Below the pieces are notes generated by a model. It saw only the letters and a list, made by a program, of their open reading frames with translations, did not search any database and was not told the origin of the DNA. A DNA stretch of 64,000 nucleotides from Balneola sp. (GTDB taxonomy: Bacteria; Bacteroidota; Rhodothermia; Balneolales; Balneolaceae), in assembly GCA_017640785.1 (NCBI GenBank), contig JAEPPZ010000003.1:267410-331409 (forward strand), written 5' to 3'. Made by a program: the position numbers and the translations under genes. Shown here one piece after another: positions 26,042 to 34,559 of the stretch. Numbering within the stretch: position 1 is the first letter of the stretch; each line of letters opens with the position of its first letter.

Positions 26042-26551
26042 TCAGATTTCTTTCAGCACTTTGGGAATCATCATCCACTCCAGCTCACATCCTCCCCATT
26101 GTACCTTATCCCAACTAGCTGCATATGAATTAACACAGACTAAAGCAGCAGTAGGCATGCGAATACCGGCAGACCGTTCAGATCCGATCAAAGCGCCGGC
26201 TGTATCTTCCATTTTAGGATTGTGTCCGACAATCATTACTCGCTCAACTTCTTCATCGGTTGATTGGATGGCTTTCAGATAATCTCTCATACTTCCGTAA
26301 TACAAATCACTGTTCCATGTGATTATACTTTCATCTTCTATCATTCCTTCTACAGCAAGCTGAGAAGTTTCTTTAGCTCTTTGTGCGGTCGATGAGATGA
26401 TAATATCCGGAGTTCTTCCTGTCTTTTTTAGAAACTTTCCCATTCTCGGTGCATCTTTTAAACCCCTTTTGGCTAACGGTCTGTCAAAGTCGTCGAGTCC
26501 GGGGTGATCCCAACTAGATTTTGCATGCCTAAGTAATAGTATCTGTTTCAT
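26042..26551 (-). CDS. sixA: SixA-type histidine phosphatase
   Basis: A 169-residue member of the histidine phosphatase (phosphoglycerate-mutase-like) superfamily. The catalytic RHA is at residues 8-10 (ILLLRHAKSSWDHPGLDDFD), followed by RPLAKRGLKDAPRMG; the second conserved His lies in MIVGHNPKMEDTAG. The short length and KSSW after RHA fit the SixA group, which dephosphorylates phospho-His in proteins (in E. coli linked to the nitrogen PTS). It starts 4 nt after the MATE gene stop, so the two are cotranscribed. Confidence 0.9.
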   Translation of the reverse strand: MKQILLLRHAKSSWDHPGLDDFDRPLAKRGLKDAPRMGKFLKKTGRTPDIIISSTAQRAKETSQLAVEGMIEDESIITWNSDLYYGSMRDYLKAIQSTDEEVERVMIVGHNPKMEDTAGALIGSERSAGIRMPTAALVCVNSYAASWDKVQWGGCELEWMMIPKVLKEI

Positions 26552-26555
26552 GAGC

Positions 26556-27866
26556 TCATTGTTTATGTTGAAATTTTAAGAACAACTCCTTTTTTGCAAA
26601 TAATGTTAACGTAACTCCTCTTATAACCATAAAAGATGTCATTGCGATCCATAAAGCATGATTCCCCGCAAAAGGTTTCACTAAATAATATACAGGAACG
26701 AAAAATATGATCGTAGCAATCAGCATTGAATTTCGCATTGCACCCGTTGAAGTTGCTCCGATGTATACTCCATCCCAAATAAAACAAATGCTATTGATCA
26801 ATGGAGCAATAATTAACCAAATGGCTACTATCATAGCGGTTTCAATGACCAATGGTTTGTCTGTGAAAATGGACAACAACTCGCGATCAAATACAGCATA
26901 AAATAATGTCCCCACAACACCAAATCCCAATCCCCATGCCATACATGTCCAGATAGCTTTCCTCATTTTTTTGAAATCCATAGCTCCCACATATTTTCCT
27001 ACCAAGCTTTCTGCGGCATATGCAAATCCATCAACTGCATAAGCACTTATATACCAAAGTTGAAGTAATATCGTATTCGCAGCCAGCCATATATCTCCCA
27101 TTTCTGCTGAAGATGCAGTAAAAAAGCCATATGAAAAAATAAGACACAAGGTTCTGATAAAAATATCCCTATTCACGCTGAAGAATTTTTTCAATTCTTC
27201 AAGTTCTATAAGATCGCTCCATGAAACTTTAAGTTTTACTTTATTATATGTGCTCATGTATAGAACTATCGCAAGCACAACTGCTAAATAACTGGAAAGC
27301 AAGCTTCCCCATGCAACGCCGTCAACATTCATTCCAAAATAGAACACAAACGTCAGGTTCAATGCAATATTCAGGATGTTCAGAAATATGGTTATGATCA
27401 TCGGGTATCGTGCATTTTGCATTCCCAGAAACCATCCATTTATAGCGAAAAGACTTAAAGTAGCCGGTGCCGAAAACACTCTGATCTTGTAGTAAATACG
27501 AGTGTATTCTTCTACTTCCGGGGTAGCATCTATTACCCATAATGAAAATTCAATTAAAGGATACTGCAATATTAGTATGGCGGCCGATCCTGTCAGCGCT
27601 ACCAAAAGTACTCTTATCAGAATTACTTTCGTCCTGTGAATGTTTTCTGCACCGTACGCTTGAGCGACCAAACCGGTAGTTCCCATTCTCAAAAAACCGA
27701 ATCCCCAAAAAATAAAATCGAAGATTATACTACCAACGGCTATCGCTCCCAGATAATAAACATGTTCTAAATGTCCAATTACTGCTGTATCTACTGCTCC
27801 CAGCAAGGGCACGGAAATATTGCTGATAATATTAGGTATGGCTAGTTGAAGTACTCTTTTATTCAA
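26556..27866 (-). CDS. MATE-family multidrug/toxin efflux transporter (DinF-like)
   Basis: A 436-residue inner-membrane antiporter with 12 predicted helices. The N-terminal NIISNISVPLLGAVDTAVIG and HLEHVYYLGAIAVGSIIFDF match the DinF branch of MATE exporters. The second half repeats the fold (AANTILLQLWYISAYAVDGF, AYAAESLVGKYVGA). No ATG is available before the first helix, so TTG at 27866 is the start. It is upstream of sixA and divergent from the gene at 28038. Substrates cannot be predicted. Confidence 0.92.
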   Translation of the reverse strand: MNKRVLQLAIPNIISNISVPLLGAVDTAVIGHLEHVYYLGAIAVGSIIFDFIFWGFGFLRMGTTGLVAQAYGAENIHRTKVILIRVLLVALTGSAAILILQYPLIEFSLWVIDATPEVEEYTRIYYKIRVFSAPATLSLFAINGWFLGMQNARYPMIITIFLNILNIALNLTFVFYFGMNVDGVAWGSLLSSYLAVVLAIVLYMSTYNKVKLKVSWSDLIELEELKKFFSVNRDIFIRTLCLIFSYGFFTASSAEMGDIWLAANTILLQLWYISAYAVDGFAYAAESLVGKYVGAMDFKKMRKAIWTCMAWGLGFGVVGTLFYAVFDRELLSIFTDKPLVIETAMIVAIWLIIAPLINSICFIWDGVYIGATSTGAMRNSMLIATIIFFVPVYYLVKPFAGNHALWIAMTSFMVIRGVTLTLFAKKELFLKFQHKQ

Positions 27867-28037
27867 ATGATTTTTGTTTTTTTACGTAATAAAAACACCT
27901 TTAATGCAAAGCAGACATTACTTAATTACAGATTTACATTTACATCAATTACAACGGTTGCATATATATAGGTGCGAATGTATTTTTACCCTCTCAAAGT
28001 TCCAAAATTCTTTACAATTAACTGACTTTTATTTCAA

Positions 28038-28514
28038 ATGAATATTGATACACGCAATAAAGTTTTAAGCATCGTTTTAGGGATCGTAATTTTAGCCCTT
28101 TCCTGGTTGCTATATGATTCAATCGTTACACCATACCAAGAAGTTCTTGAGCGTGAGGCTATGACTGAGCGTGTTCGCTATCATATGAACACTGTTAAAG
28201 ACGTTCTTATTCAATATGATGTACGTTACGGAAAGTATCCACCTGCTGAAGGAGGACTCGATTCTGTAGTTCAATTTGTTCAAACAGATTCTGCACTGAT
28301 TTCAATTTCTGATAGCTTGCTTTCTTATAAAGGGGAGCCAATTCCTGCAGGTCAACTGATTTACTCACCAAGAGATCAACAACGTTTTATCTATTCTGTA
28401 AATGACACTATTCGTCCTCCTTTGTATTTGCTTGAAGATCCAAGTGAAGATTATGACGATGAAATAGGTAGTTTATCCAGAACCACAATGAGAAACGCTC
28501 CTAGCTGGAATTAA
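28038..28514 (+). CDS. Membrane-anchored protein with a GspG-like region
   Basis: A 158-residue protein with one N-terminal membrane helix (VLSIVLGIVILALSWLLY, about 9-27) and a periplasmic domain. The segment HMNTVKDVLIQYDVRYGKYP, followed by PAEGGLDSVVQFV, closely resembles the conserved 'ALdlYkldnGrYPtteqGLqaLv' region of type II secretion major pseudopilins. However, the N-terminus lacks a prepilin-peptidase site (G/FxxxE). It overlaps the next gene by 1 nt (TAATG), so both act together, possibly as a piece of an envelope complex. Function unknown. Confidence 0.72.
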   Translation: MNIDTRNKVLSIVLGIVILALSWLLYDSIVTPYQEVLEREAMTERVRYHMNTVKDVLIQYDVRYGKYPPAEGGLDSVVQFVQTDSALISISDSLLSYKGEPIPAGQLIYSPRDQQRFIYSVNDTIRPPLYLLEDPSEDYDDEIGSLSRTTMRNAPSWN

Positions 28515-29374
28515 TGAGCGAATCCACCTCCAATTTAGGTGTTTGTTTTTTTGCTGATCGTCTTTTTTATGCTCTCAACGATCCGCAGAACAGCAAACAC
28601 CTTTTTCGTATAGGCTCATTTGACTTTAATTTTGATGTAAATCGAGCCATTACTACACGAAATGAAGAGTACTTTCCTATCCTCCAGACAACTTTTGAGC
28701 GCATTTTCAAAGAGAATAGTATTCAATCTGTTCGCGCGCTAACACATCCCGGAGAAGAATGCTGGACAGCACTTCCCAAAGTTGTGTACGATAATGCCGA
28801 CGAACGAGAAGATCATCTTTCAATTTTAATGAAAGGTATTGATCGCGAAGATGTAGAACCTACATGGCACGGATTGAGCAAGTCTTCCTTTAAGTTTCTT
28901 TGCCTGAGAAGAAGAGCAGTTATGCAGGGGTTCAATGACCTCACTGAAAGAATTGCAATTACTGATTTTGCCAGCGATTTTGAGATTGCACAGAAATGGT
29001 CAGCTTTTCAAAAACCCGGCGGTTCGTTTCTGATGGTAGGCTGTCACAAAAACGTATTAACAGTGACTTCTTTTATGTTAGGAAAATTCAGAGCAGCAAC
29101 TTACTTCCAGTTCGATCAAATTTCTGATGCCCCTTACCATTGGTTACAGCAAGCTACTAATTCTTCCTGGATGAATGGTTTACATGAAAACATATTTTTA
29201 TTCGGACACCATACTCATGAAACTGAACAAACACTTCAAAGTTTCTGGGACCCATCTTCTGAAATTACACACTTGAATTCTTTAGAGTCTATCGGCGTTG
29301 AAGCAGAAGAAGAAACTTACGGATTTGATCTGGCAGCAGCTTTTCCGGCTATTCTGTTGAGCCTGGATTTCTGA
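28514..29374 (+). CDS. Hypothetical protein, DUF3822-like, upstream of rsmD
   Basis: A 286-residue soluble protein. Its layout (LGVCFFADRLFYALNDPQNS at the start, FLMVGCHKNVLTVTSFMLGK midway, FGHHTHETEQTLQSFW later) recalls the actin-like DUF3822 proteins that usually precede rsmD in Bacteroidota; the call rests mostly on gene order and should be treated as tentative. It is coupled to the upstream pseudopilin-like gene through TAATG. A PilM/GspL-like partner role for the upstream membrane protein is possible but unproven. Confidence 0.6.
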   Translation: MSESTSNLGVCFFADRLFYALNDPQNSKHLFRIGSFDFNFDVNRAITTRNEEYFPILQTTFERIFKENSIQSVRALTHPGEECWTALPKVVYDNADEREDHLSILMKGIDREDVEPTWHGLSKSSFKFLCLRRRAVMQGFNDLTERIAITDFASDFEIAQKWSAFQKPGGSFLMVGCHKNVLTVTSFMLGKFRAATYFQFDQISDAPYHWLQQATNSSWMNGLHENIFLFGHHTHETEQTLQSFWDPSSEITHLNSLESIGVEAEEETYGFDLAAAFPAILLSLDF

Positions 29375-29388
29375 CCTTACAAAAACCA

Positions 29389-29441
29389 AACTATAACACC
29401 ATCACACTATAACACTTCTTTAGTGTGATGGTGTTATAGTT
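29389..29441 (+). terminator. Long perfect hairpin in the gap before rsmD
   Basis: Arms at 29389-29409 and 29421-29441 pair perfectly over 21 bp around an 11-nt loop. The left arm starts AACTATAACACCATCACAC. ACTATAACAC also occurs twice as a direct repeat (29390-29399, 29406-29415). It follows the stop at 29374 by 14 nt and is followed by TTGTTTCC. It may end the upstream transcript, but the stem is longer and less GC-rich than usual. Confidence 0.6.
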
Positions 29442-29471
29442 GTTTCCTTATATTTACTCAAAAATTACTTC

Positions 29472-30023
29472 ATGCGAATAATTACCGGAAAACTTAAAGG
29501 ACGCCGATTTTCAATTCCAAAAGGACTGGATGTACGTCCAACTACCGATCGAACCAAAGAAAGCATCTTTAACAAGATCGTAGCTTACAAATATCTGGAA
29601 AACTCTGTGATACTGGATCTTTTTGGCGGTTCAGGGAATCTGGGATTTGAAGCAATTTCCCGCGGAGCCAAGCAGGTTACTTTCGTCGATATTAAACCGG
29701 AGAATATTAAACTGATTGAAAAAGTAGCTACTGATTTCGAGATCGAAAAGAATATCAGAACCGTGGTTTCGGATGTTCAGCAGTTTTTAGAAAACAGAAC
29801 TATGAGTTACGATTTTATTTTCTGCGACCCTCCTTACTGGTATGAATGGATGGATGAGATGATCGCAGAAATTATTGATAATGATTGGCTGAATGAAGAT
29901 GGATGGTTTATTCTGGAACATGATAAATATCATAATTACGAAAAGCATCCCCATCATTTCTTCAGCAAAGCTTACGGAAGAACAACCGTTAGTATTTTTG
30001 AAAAGCATCCGGTAGAGAAATGA
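29472..30023 (+). CDS. rsmD: 16S rRNA (guanine966-N2)-methyltransferase RsmD
   Basis: A 183-residue SAM-dependent methyltransferase that modifies G966 of 16S rRNA. MRIITGKLKGRRFSIPKGLD is the family N-terminus, RPTTDRTKESIFNKI follows, the SAM site is VILDLFGGSGNLGFEAISRG, and the catalytic motif IV is CDPPYWYEW. It overlaps the following small secreted-protein gene by 4 nt (ATGA). In most genomes rsmD is directly followed by coaD; here one gene is inserted. Confidence 0.96.
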   Translation: MRIITGKLKGRRFSIPKGLDVRPTTDRTKESIFNKIVAYKYLENSVILDLFGGSGNLGFEAISRGAKQVTFVDIKPENIKLIEKVATDFEIEKNIRTVVSDVQQFLENRTMSYDFIFCDPPYWYEWMDEMIAEIIDNDWLNEDGWFILEHDKYHNYEKHPHHFFSKAYGRTTVSIFEKHPVEK

Positions 30024-30784
30024 GATTTCTTATTACTATTAACTTCATTTTATTCGCTTCAATGAGTTTGATAGCTCAAAATGATGAAATGACGTTGTTA
30101 GTTAACAGGATAGATCTTGATAGAAACAATATCGAAAAGAGAGAATATGAAGCTTTTGTTAAAATAAATGATGAATTCTATCCTGGAAGCTTTTACTTCA
30201 AAGGAACAACCTTTTCCACACCATATTCGCCCTGTTATTGCTGGAAACTTTTTCTTGAAGATTCTACTCTTATAGAAATCTCTCTTACAGATGATAAAGG
30301 AAGTAAAGTCATTAATAAATATACAGAAACTCTACAACCGGGAGCATATAAAATAGAAGTAGATAATCTTTTGCCAATTGAAAAATCATCGTTCTTTTAT
30401 CTGCAAGTTAAATCAAAATATAAGACCTCAACAATTCAATTTTATGTTTGGGGTCCAGCAGGATTAGCTCCAATAGATGCTTTCATTGTTAAAAATCTTG
30501 AAACATCTACTATTTTGAGCGATTCACTTTCGTTACAAACGACAATTAATAAGAAATCTAAAACTCACTTTGATGGTTGGCTATTAAATGTGCCTTCTTT
30601 TAGGCCTGTTGTATTTCAACTTTTTTCAGAAAATGACACTCTCTCAGAATCCTATCAATCAATGGCTCTTCATTCAGGTTTGTATGAGGTTTTATTAGAC
30701 TCTTCAGTAACTTCCGGTAAATATCGTTTGGTAATAGAAAGTTATGATGCTAAACTTGAAGAAGTATTTACATTAATCAGGTAA
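30020..30784 (+). CDS. Hypothetical secreted protein inserted between rsmD and coaD
   Basis: A 254-residue protein not recognised. It has a clear signal peptide (MRFLITINFILFASMSLIAQ) and a beta-rich mature part with several Ig/macroglobulin-like strands (GSFYFKGTTFSTPYSPCYCW, YTETLQPGAYKIEVDNLLP, FFYLQVKSKYKTSTIQFYVW, SGKYRLVIESYD). The region is more AT-rich than rsmD and coaD, and its start overlaps the rsmD stop by 4 nt. Its exported nature has no obvious link to RNA methylation or CoA synthesis. Confidence 0.75.
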   Translation: MRFLITINFILFASMSLIAQNDEMTLLVNRIDLDRNNIEKREYEAFVKINDEFYPGSFYFKGTTFSTPYSPCYCWKLFLEDSTLIEISLTDDKGSKVINKYTETLQPGAYKIEVDNLLPIEKSSFFYLQVKSKYKTSTIQFYVWGPAGLAPIDAFIVKNLETSTILSDSLSLQTTINKKSKTHFDGWLLNVPSFRPVVFQLFSENDTLSESYQSMALHSGLYEVLLDSSVTSGKYRLVIESYDAKLEEVFTLIR

Positions 30785-30793
30785 ATCAATCCC

Positions 30794-31285
30794 ATGAAAC
30801 ACATTGCCTTATATCCCGGTTCTTTTGATCCCATCACATTCGGACATCTAGATATTTTAGAACGTGCCACCAATCTTTTTGATAAGGTTTTGGTTACTGT
30901 AGCTGTAAATCACCGAAAGAATGCGATTTTTTCAGGAGATGAAAGAGTGGAACTCATCAAAGAGTGTCTGAAGGGAAAAGAATGGGCAAAAAATGTGGAA
31001 GTAGATCAGTTTACAGGGTTGCTTGTAAATCACGCCAAGAAAGTAAAAGCGAATACACTTATCCGAGGCGTTCGACAAATTTCTGACTTTGAATACGAAT
31101 TCCGAATGGCGCTTACCAACAAAAGGTTAGCCCCGGAAGTAGACACCGTATTTCTAATGCCCGATGAACATTTTACTTTCATTTCGGCCTCGCTGGTAAA
31201 AGAAGTCGCCCACTGGAATGGAGATCTTTCATCCTTTGTGCCCGAACGTGTTGCAAAAGCTCTGCTAGAGAAATTGAATAAATAG
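30794..31285 (+). CDS. coaD: Phosphopantetheine adenylyltransferase
   Basis: A 163-residue nucleotidyltransferase that makes dephospho-CoA from 4'-phosphopantetheine and ATP, the penultimate step of CoA synthesis. ALYPGSFDPITFGHLDILER contains the T/HxGH ATP motif; RGVRQISDFEYEFRMALTNK and HFTFISASLVKEVAHWNG (ISSxxVKE-type) complete the active site. Length equals that of E. coli CoaD. It follows the secreted-protein gene by 9 nt. Confidence 0.97.
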   Translation: MKHIALYPGSFDPITFGHLDILERATNLFDKVLVTVAVNHRKNAIFSGDERVELIKECLKGKEWAKNVEVDQFTGLLVNHAKKVKANTLIRGVRQISDFEYEFRMALTNKRLAPEVDTVFLMPDEHFTFISASLVKEVAHWNGDLSSFVPERVAKALLEKLNK

Positions 31286-31297
31286 TTATGTCTTGTT

Positions 31298-31321
31298 AAG
31301 CAGAACCTTAAGGATCTGCTT
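31298..31321 (+). terminator. Hairpin downstream of coaD
   Basis: AAGCAGA-a-CC-ttaa-GG-a-TCTGCTT forms a stem with one internal mismatch 12 nt after the coaD stop. There is no U-tract, so terminator function is uncertain. Confidence 0.35.
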
Positions 31322-31458
31322 GCTTAACCCTCTCATATTCATCTTGTTGTTATTTCGTATTTGAAGTTTGTTTTTTGTTCTTGAAATATTGTTTCCCTTT
31401 TATCTAACTATTTGGGATTTTCCGCCTGCACAAAAATTACACTCCAATCATCCCAAGT

Positions 31459-32652
31459 ATGATATCCAACAGGGCACAAAACCTTCAGCCATCAGAAACT
31501 TTAAAGATTACCGGAAAAGCCAAAGAACTAAAAAGACAGGGTAAGTCTGTAGTTTCCCTCAGCGCCGGAGAACCTGACTTCAAAACTCCGCGACACATTT
31601 GCGATGCAGCTATAAAAGCAATTAATGATGGATTTCACGGATATACGATGAATACCGGAACTCCGGAATTACGTGAAGCTATCGTTGCAAAATTGAAAAG
31701 AGATAATGGTTTAGATTACGATCCGTCACAGATTATCTGCTCAAATGGTGCGAAACAATCGGTTGGTTTTGGTTTATTGGCTATCGTAAACAAAGGAGAT
31801 GAAGTAATTATTCCTGCTCCGTTCTGGGTTTCTTATCCTGAAATGGTTCGTTTGGCAGAAGGAGAATCTGTGCTTGTAAGAACTTCTTTTGAAAATGACT
31901 TTAAGCTTACGCCACAACAACTTGAAGATTCTATTACGGATAAAACGAAAGCAATCATTCTATGCTCGCCTTCAAATCCTACAGGCGCTTGCTACTCCAA
32001 AGAAGAACTGGAAGGTTTGGCAAACGTACTTCGTAATTACCCTGAAATTTATATTGTTTCGGACGAGATCTATGAGTACATCGTTTTTGACGGCGATCAT
32101 GTCAGTATTTTAAATGTAGCCCCGGATCTTAAAGATCGTGTGTTATTAGTGAACGGGTTTTCCAAAGGGTTTGCAATGACTGGCTGGAGATTGGGCTACC
32201 TTGCCGCAAGTAATGAAGTTGTAAGCGCTGTGTCCAAGATTCAAAGTCAGGAAACTTCTGCACCTTCTTCCATATCTCAAAAAGCAGCAGAAGCAGCATA
32301 TAATGGCTCGTTAGATGAAGTAATGGCCATGCGTGATCAGTTTAAAAAGCGTCGCGATTTCATGGTTGATGCCCTGAATGCTATTGAAGGAGTAAGTTGT
32401 TTCTCGCCCGGTGGAGCTTTTTATGTATTTCCTGATATCTCTCATTATCTGAATTCTGAAAAACCGGACGGAAGTAAGATTGAAACCTCAACAGAACTTT
32501 GTATGTACTTGCTGGAAGAATTCGGATTAGCTCTGGTTCCGGGAGATGCTTTTGGCGAACCGAACGGATTGAGAATGAGTTACGCAGCATCGATGAATGA
32601 TCTTGAAGATGCGATGGAGAGATTTAGAAAGGGATTGGCGAGTTTGGGGTAA
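31459..32652 (+). CDS. PLP-dependent aminotransferase, aspartate type
   Basis: A 397-residue class I/II aminotransferase, closest in layout to bacterial Ib aspartate aminotransferases. SLSAGEPDFKTPRHI, CSPSNPTGACYSKEEL (substrate and PLP site), IVSDEIYEYIVFDG, and NGFSKGFAMTGWRLGYLAA, whose Lys (about residue 237) forms the Schiff base. FGEPNGLRMSYAASMNDLED near the C-terminus carries the substrate-binding Arg. It should interconvert oxaloacetate and aspartate. It stands alone behind a 173-nt leader. Confidence 0.94.
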   Translation: MISNRAQNLQPSETLKITGKAKELKRQGKSVVSLSAGEPDFKTPRHICDAAIKAINDGFHGYTMNTGTPELREAIVAKLKRDNGLDYDPSQIICSNGAKQSVGFGLLAIVNKGDEVIIPAPFWVSYPEMVRLAEGESVLVRTSFENDFKLTPQQLEDSITDKTKAIILCSPSNPTGACYSKEELEGLANVLRNYPEIYIVSDEIYEYIVFDGDHVSILNVAPDLKDRVLLVNGFSKGFAMTGWRLGYLAASNEVVSAVSKIQSQETSAPSSISQKAAEAAYNGSLDEVMAMRDQFKKRRDFMVDALNAIEGVSCFSPGGAFYVFPDISHYLNSEKPDGSKIETSTELCMYLLEEFGLALVPGDAFGEPNGLRMSYAASMNDLEDAMERFRKGLASLG

Positions 32653-32768
32653 TAGATAATCCAATAAAATTTGAAACAGAATTATCAAGATTTCTGGATT
32701 TACAGAATTTAGTTCCCTTAATTGTACTAATTCTTTAATTCTATAAATTCTGCTTCAACCACCTTTGT

Positions 32769-33545
32769 ATGCCCTACAAACCTCTTAAACTTTGGTTCGA
32801 TAAAGAACTTGCAGAACAGCTTTCGGAAAAACTGATTTCTGTTAGATCTGATTTTAACTCAACTTCTTTCATCAAAAAAGTAGCTACAGGTGTTGATGGA
32901 CTGGAACTTAAAGACAGAGTCGAGTTAATAGCCGATGAACTAAACAACCATTTGGAAGATGATTACCCGAAACAAGTTGAAGTTTTGCTTCAAATAATTG
33001 GGCCGGAAAACGATGAAGAAACCGGAATGTTCAAAGAATATTACTGGATGATGCCCATTGCAAAATTTGTAGAAAAGTATGGGTTAGATCACTTTGATAT
33101 TTCCATGAGAGCTATAGAAGAGATCACCAAGAGAAATACCGGTGAATACGCCATTCGCCCTTTTATTGAAAAATATCCGGAACAAACAATGGCAAGAATG
33201 AGAATCTGGTCGTTGGATTCCAATAAACACATCCGAAGGTTATCAAGTGAAGGCGGTCGGCCGAGATTGCCCTGGGCCACCAAACTTCAAATGTTTATAG
33301 ATGACCCAAATCCATTATTTCCTATTCTGGAAAACCTTGAAGATGATCCTTCTAAATACGTTCAGAAATCTGTAGCTAACTGCCTGAATGATATTTTGAA
33401 AGACAATCCTGAAGTTGCCAAAAAGATTATCGAAAAATGGAGTATAGATGCTACAAAAGATAGAATATGGATCATCAAACACGCACTCAGAAATCTTCGG
33501 AAAAAGAATGATGAATGGGCTTTAAGCTTGATAAATAATTTCTGA
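32769..33545 (+). CDS. AlkC/AlkD-like HEAT-repeat protein (putative DNA alkylation repair)
   Basis: A 258-residue all-helical protein. Paired helices in the second half (ANCLNDILKDNPEVAKKIIE) look like HEAT repeats, and IRRLSSEGGRPRLPWATKLQ is the conserved 'RRL-SEG-RPRLPW' motif of AlkC-type DNA glycosylases, which remove alkylated bases without base flipping. The catalytic role has not been shown for this branch, so activity is inference. It has an ATG start and lies in a series of independent small genes. Confidence 0.8.
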   Translation: MPYKPLKLWFDKELAEQLSEKLISVRSDFNSTSFIKKVATGVDGLELKDRVELIADELNNHLEDDYPKQVEVLLQIIGPENDEETGMFKEYYWMMPIAKFVEKYGLDHFDISMRAIEEITKRNTGEYAIRPFIEKYPEQTMARMRIWSLDSNKHIRRLSSEGGRPRLPWATKLQMFIDDPNPLFPILENLEDDPSKYVQKSVANCLNDILKDNPEVAKKIIEKWSIDATKDRIWIIKHALRNLRKKNDEWALSLINNF

Positions 33546-33587
33546 TCAATTTTTGTAAGTAATATTACGATTATTGATATTGTAGTT

Positions 33588-33809
33588 ATGGACTCTTATA
33601 AAAAAATAATCAAAATCGATTCTTCTAAGAGATTTGGAAAACCTTGTATCCGAGATACACGAATTTCAGTTTACGATGTTTTAGCTTGGTTAGCCAAGGA
33701 TATGTCGAAAGAAAAAATTATAGAGGATTTTCCGGAGCTTACAGAAGAGGATATCAAGGCATGCCTTTCTTTTGCTGCCGATCGAGAACATAATATTCGA
33801 GTTGCTTAA
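33588..33809 (+). CDS. DUF433 protein, probable antitoxin
   Basis: A 73-residue DUF433 protein. FGKPCIRDTRISVYDVLAWL is the family core and the second half is a winged-helix-like region (FPELTEEDIKACLSFAADRE). DUF433 proteins are commonly encoded just before DUF5615 PIN-like proteins and are predicted antitoxins that also bind their own promoter. The stop overlaps the next start by 1 nt (TAATG). Confidence 0.9.
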   Translation: MDSYKKIIKIDSSKRFGKPCIRDTRISVYDVLAWLAKDMSKEKIIEDFPELTEEDIKACLSFAADREHNIRVA

Positions 33810-34138
33810 TGAAGCTACTCCTGGATCAGAATATTTCCTATAGAGTAGCAAAAAATTTTGAGCATCCGGACCTGCAATTTGTTCACGTTAATGAAGTAAG
33901 ATTGCAAAATAAGCCTGACCTTGAAATATGGGAATTTGCAAAAAGAAACGACTTTACTATTGTCACATTTGATGGTGATTTTTATGAACTGCAAACACTT
34001 AATGGATTCCCTCCGAAAATAATATGGTTGAGATTTGGTAATACAACTAGAGACCAACTTAGTACCATTTTAAAAATTCATATTGACACCATAAAAAGCT
34101 TTATAAAATCTGAAATAGGTTGTCTTGAACTATATTAA
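33809..34138 (+). CDS. DUF5615 PIN-like protein, probable toxin
   Basis: A 109-residue PIN-like protein. MKLLLDQNISYRVAKNF holds the first Asp, DLEIWEFAKRNDFTIVTFDG and DFYELQTLNG the second acidic cluster (DxDF), and KIIWLRFGNTTRDQLSTIL the C-terminal part. Acidic residues match the metal-binding set of PIN nucleases. Immediately downstream of DUF433, so it is the likely toxin of a VapBC-like pair. Toxicity is predicted, not shown. Confidence 0.9.
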   Translation: MKLLLDQNISYRVAKNFEHPDLQFVHVNEVRLQNKPDLEIWEFAKRNDFTIVTFDGDFYELQTLNGFPPKIIWLRFGNTTRDQLSTILKIHIDTIKSFIKSEIGCLELY

Positions 34139-34148
34139 CTAAAAACTC

Positions 34149-34511
34149 ATGGAACTAGCAGCTAAAATACTCATCGGATTTGTAGCATTTCTACACCTTT
34201 ATTTTCTGTGGCTGGAAATGTTTGCATGGACAACCCGTGCAAAGAAAGTATTCACGGGATTTTCACCTGATTTCTTCGACAAAACTAAAAACATGGCCGC
34301 CAATCAAGGGCTTTATAATGGGTTTCTTGCAGCCGGTCTAATTTGGTCCTTTTTTATAGAAAACCCTTATTGGTGGTTCAATGTGGGCTTATTTTTTCTG
34401 AGCTGTGTAGCAGTCGCAGGAATCTTTGGAGCTGCAACAGTCAGCAAAAAGATCTTTTTTGTGCAAGGATTACCTGCACTTATCGGAATTCTTTTACTAA
34501 TATTTGTTTGA
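34149..34511 (+). CDS. DUF1304 membrane protein
   Basis: A 120-residue inner-membrane protein with four predicted helices. The N-terminal KILIGFVAFLHLYFLWLEMF, followed by AWTTRAKKVF, and the middle NQGLYNGFLAAGLIWSF are DUF1304 signatures. Length is standard. Function of the family is unknown. It starts 10 nt after the PIN-like gene. Confidence 0.9.
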   Translation: MELAAKILIGFVAFLHLYFLWLEMFAWTTRAKKVFTGFSPDFFDKTKNMAANQGLYNGFLAAGLIWSFFIENPYWWFNVGLFFLSCVAVAGIFGAATVSKKIFFVQGLPALIGILLLIFV

Positions 34512-34559
34512 GCTATGAGCAGAAATCGCTTCATTTTTCTTAAAAACTTATAAACAGAT

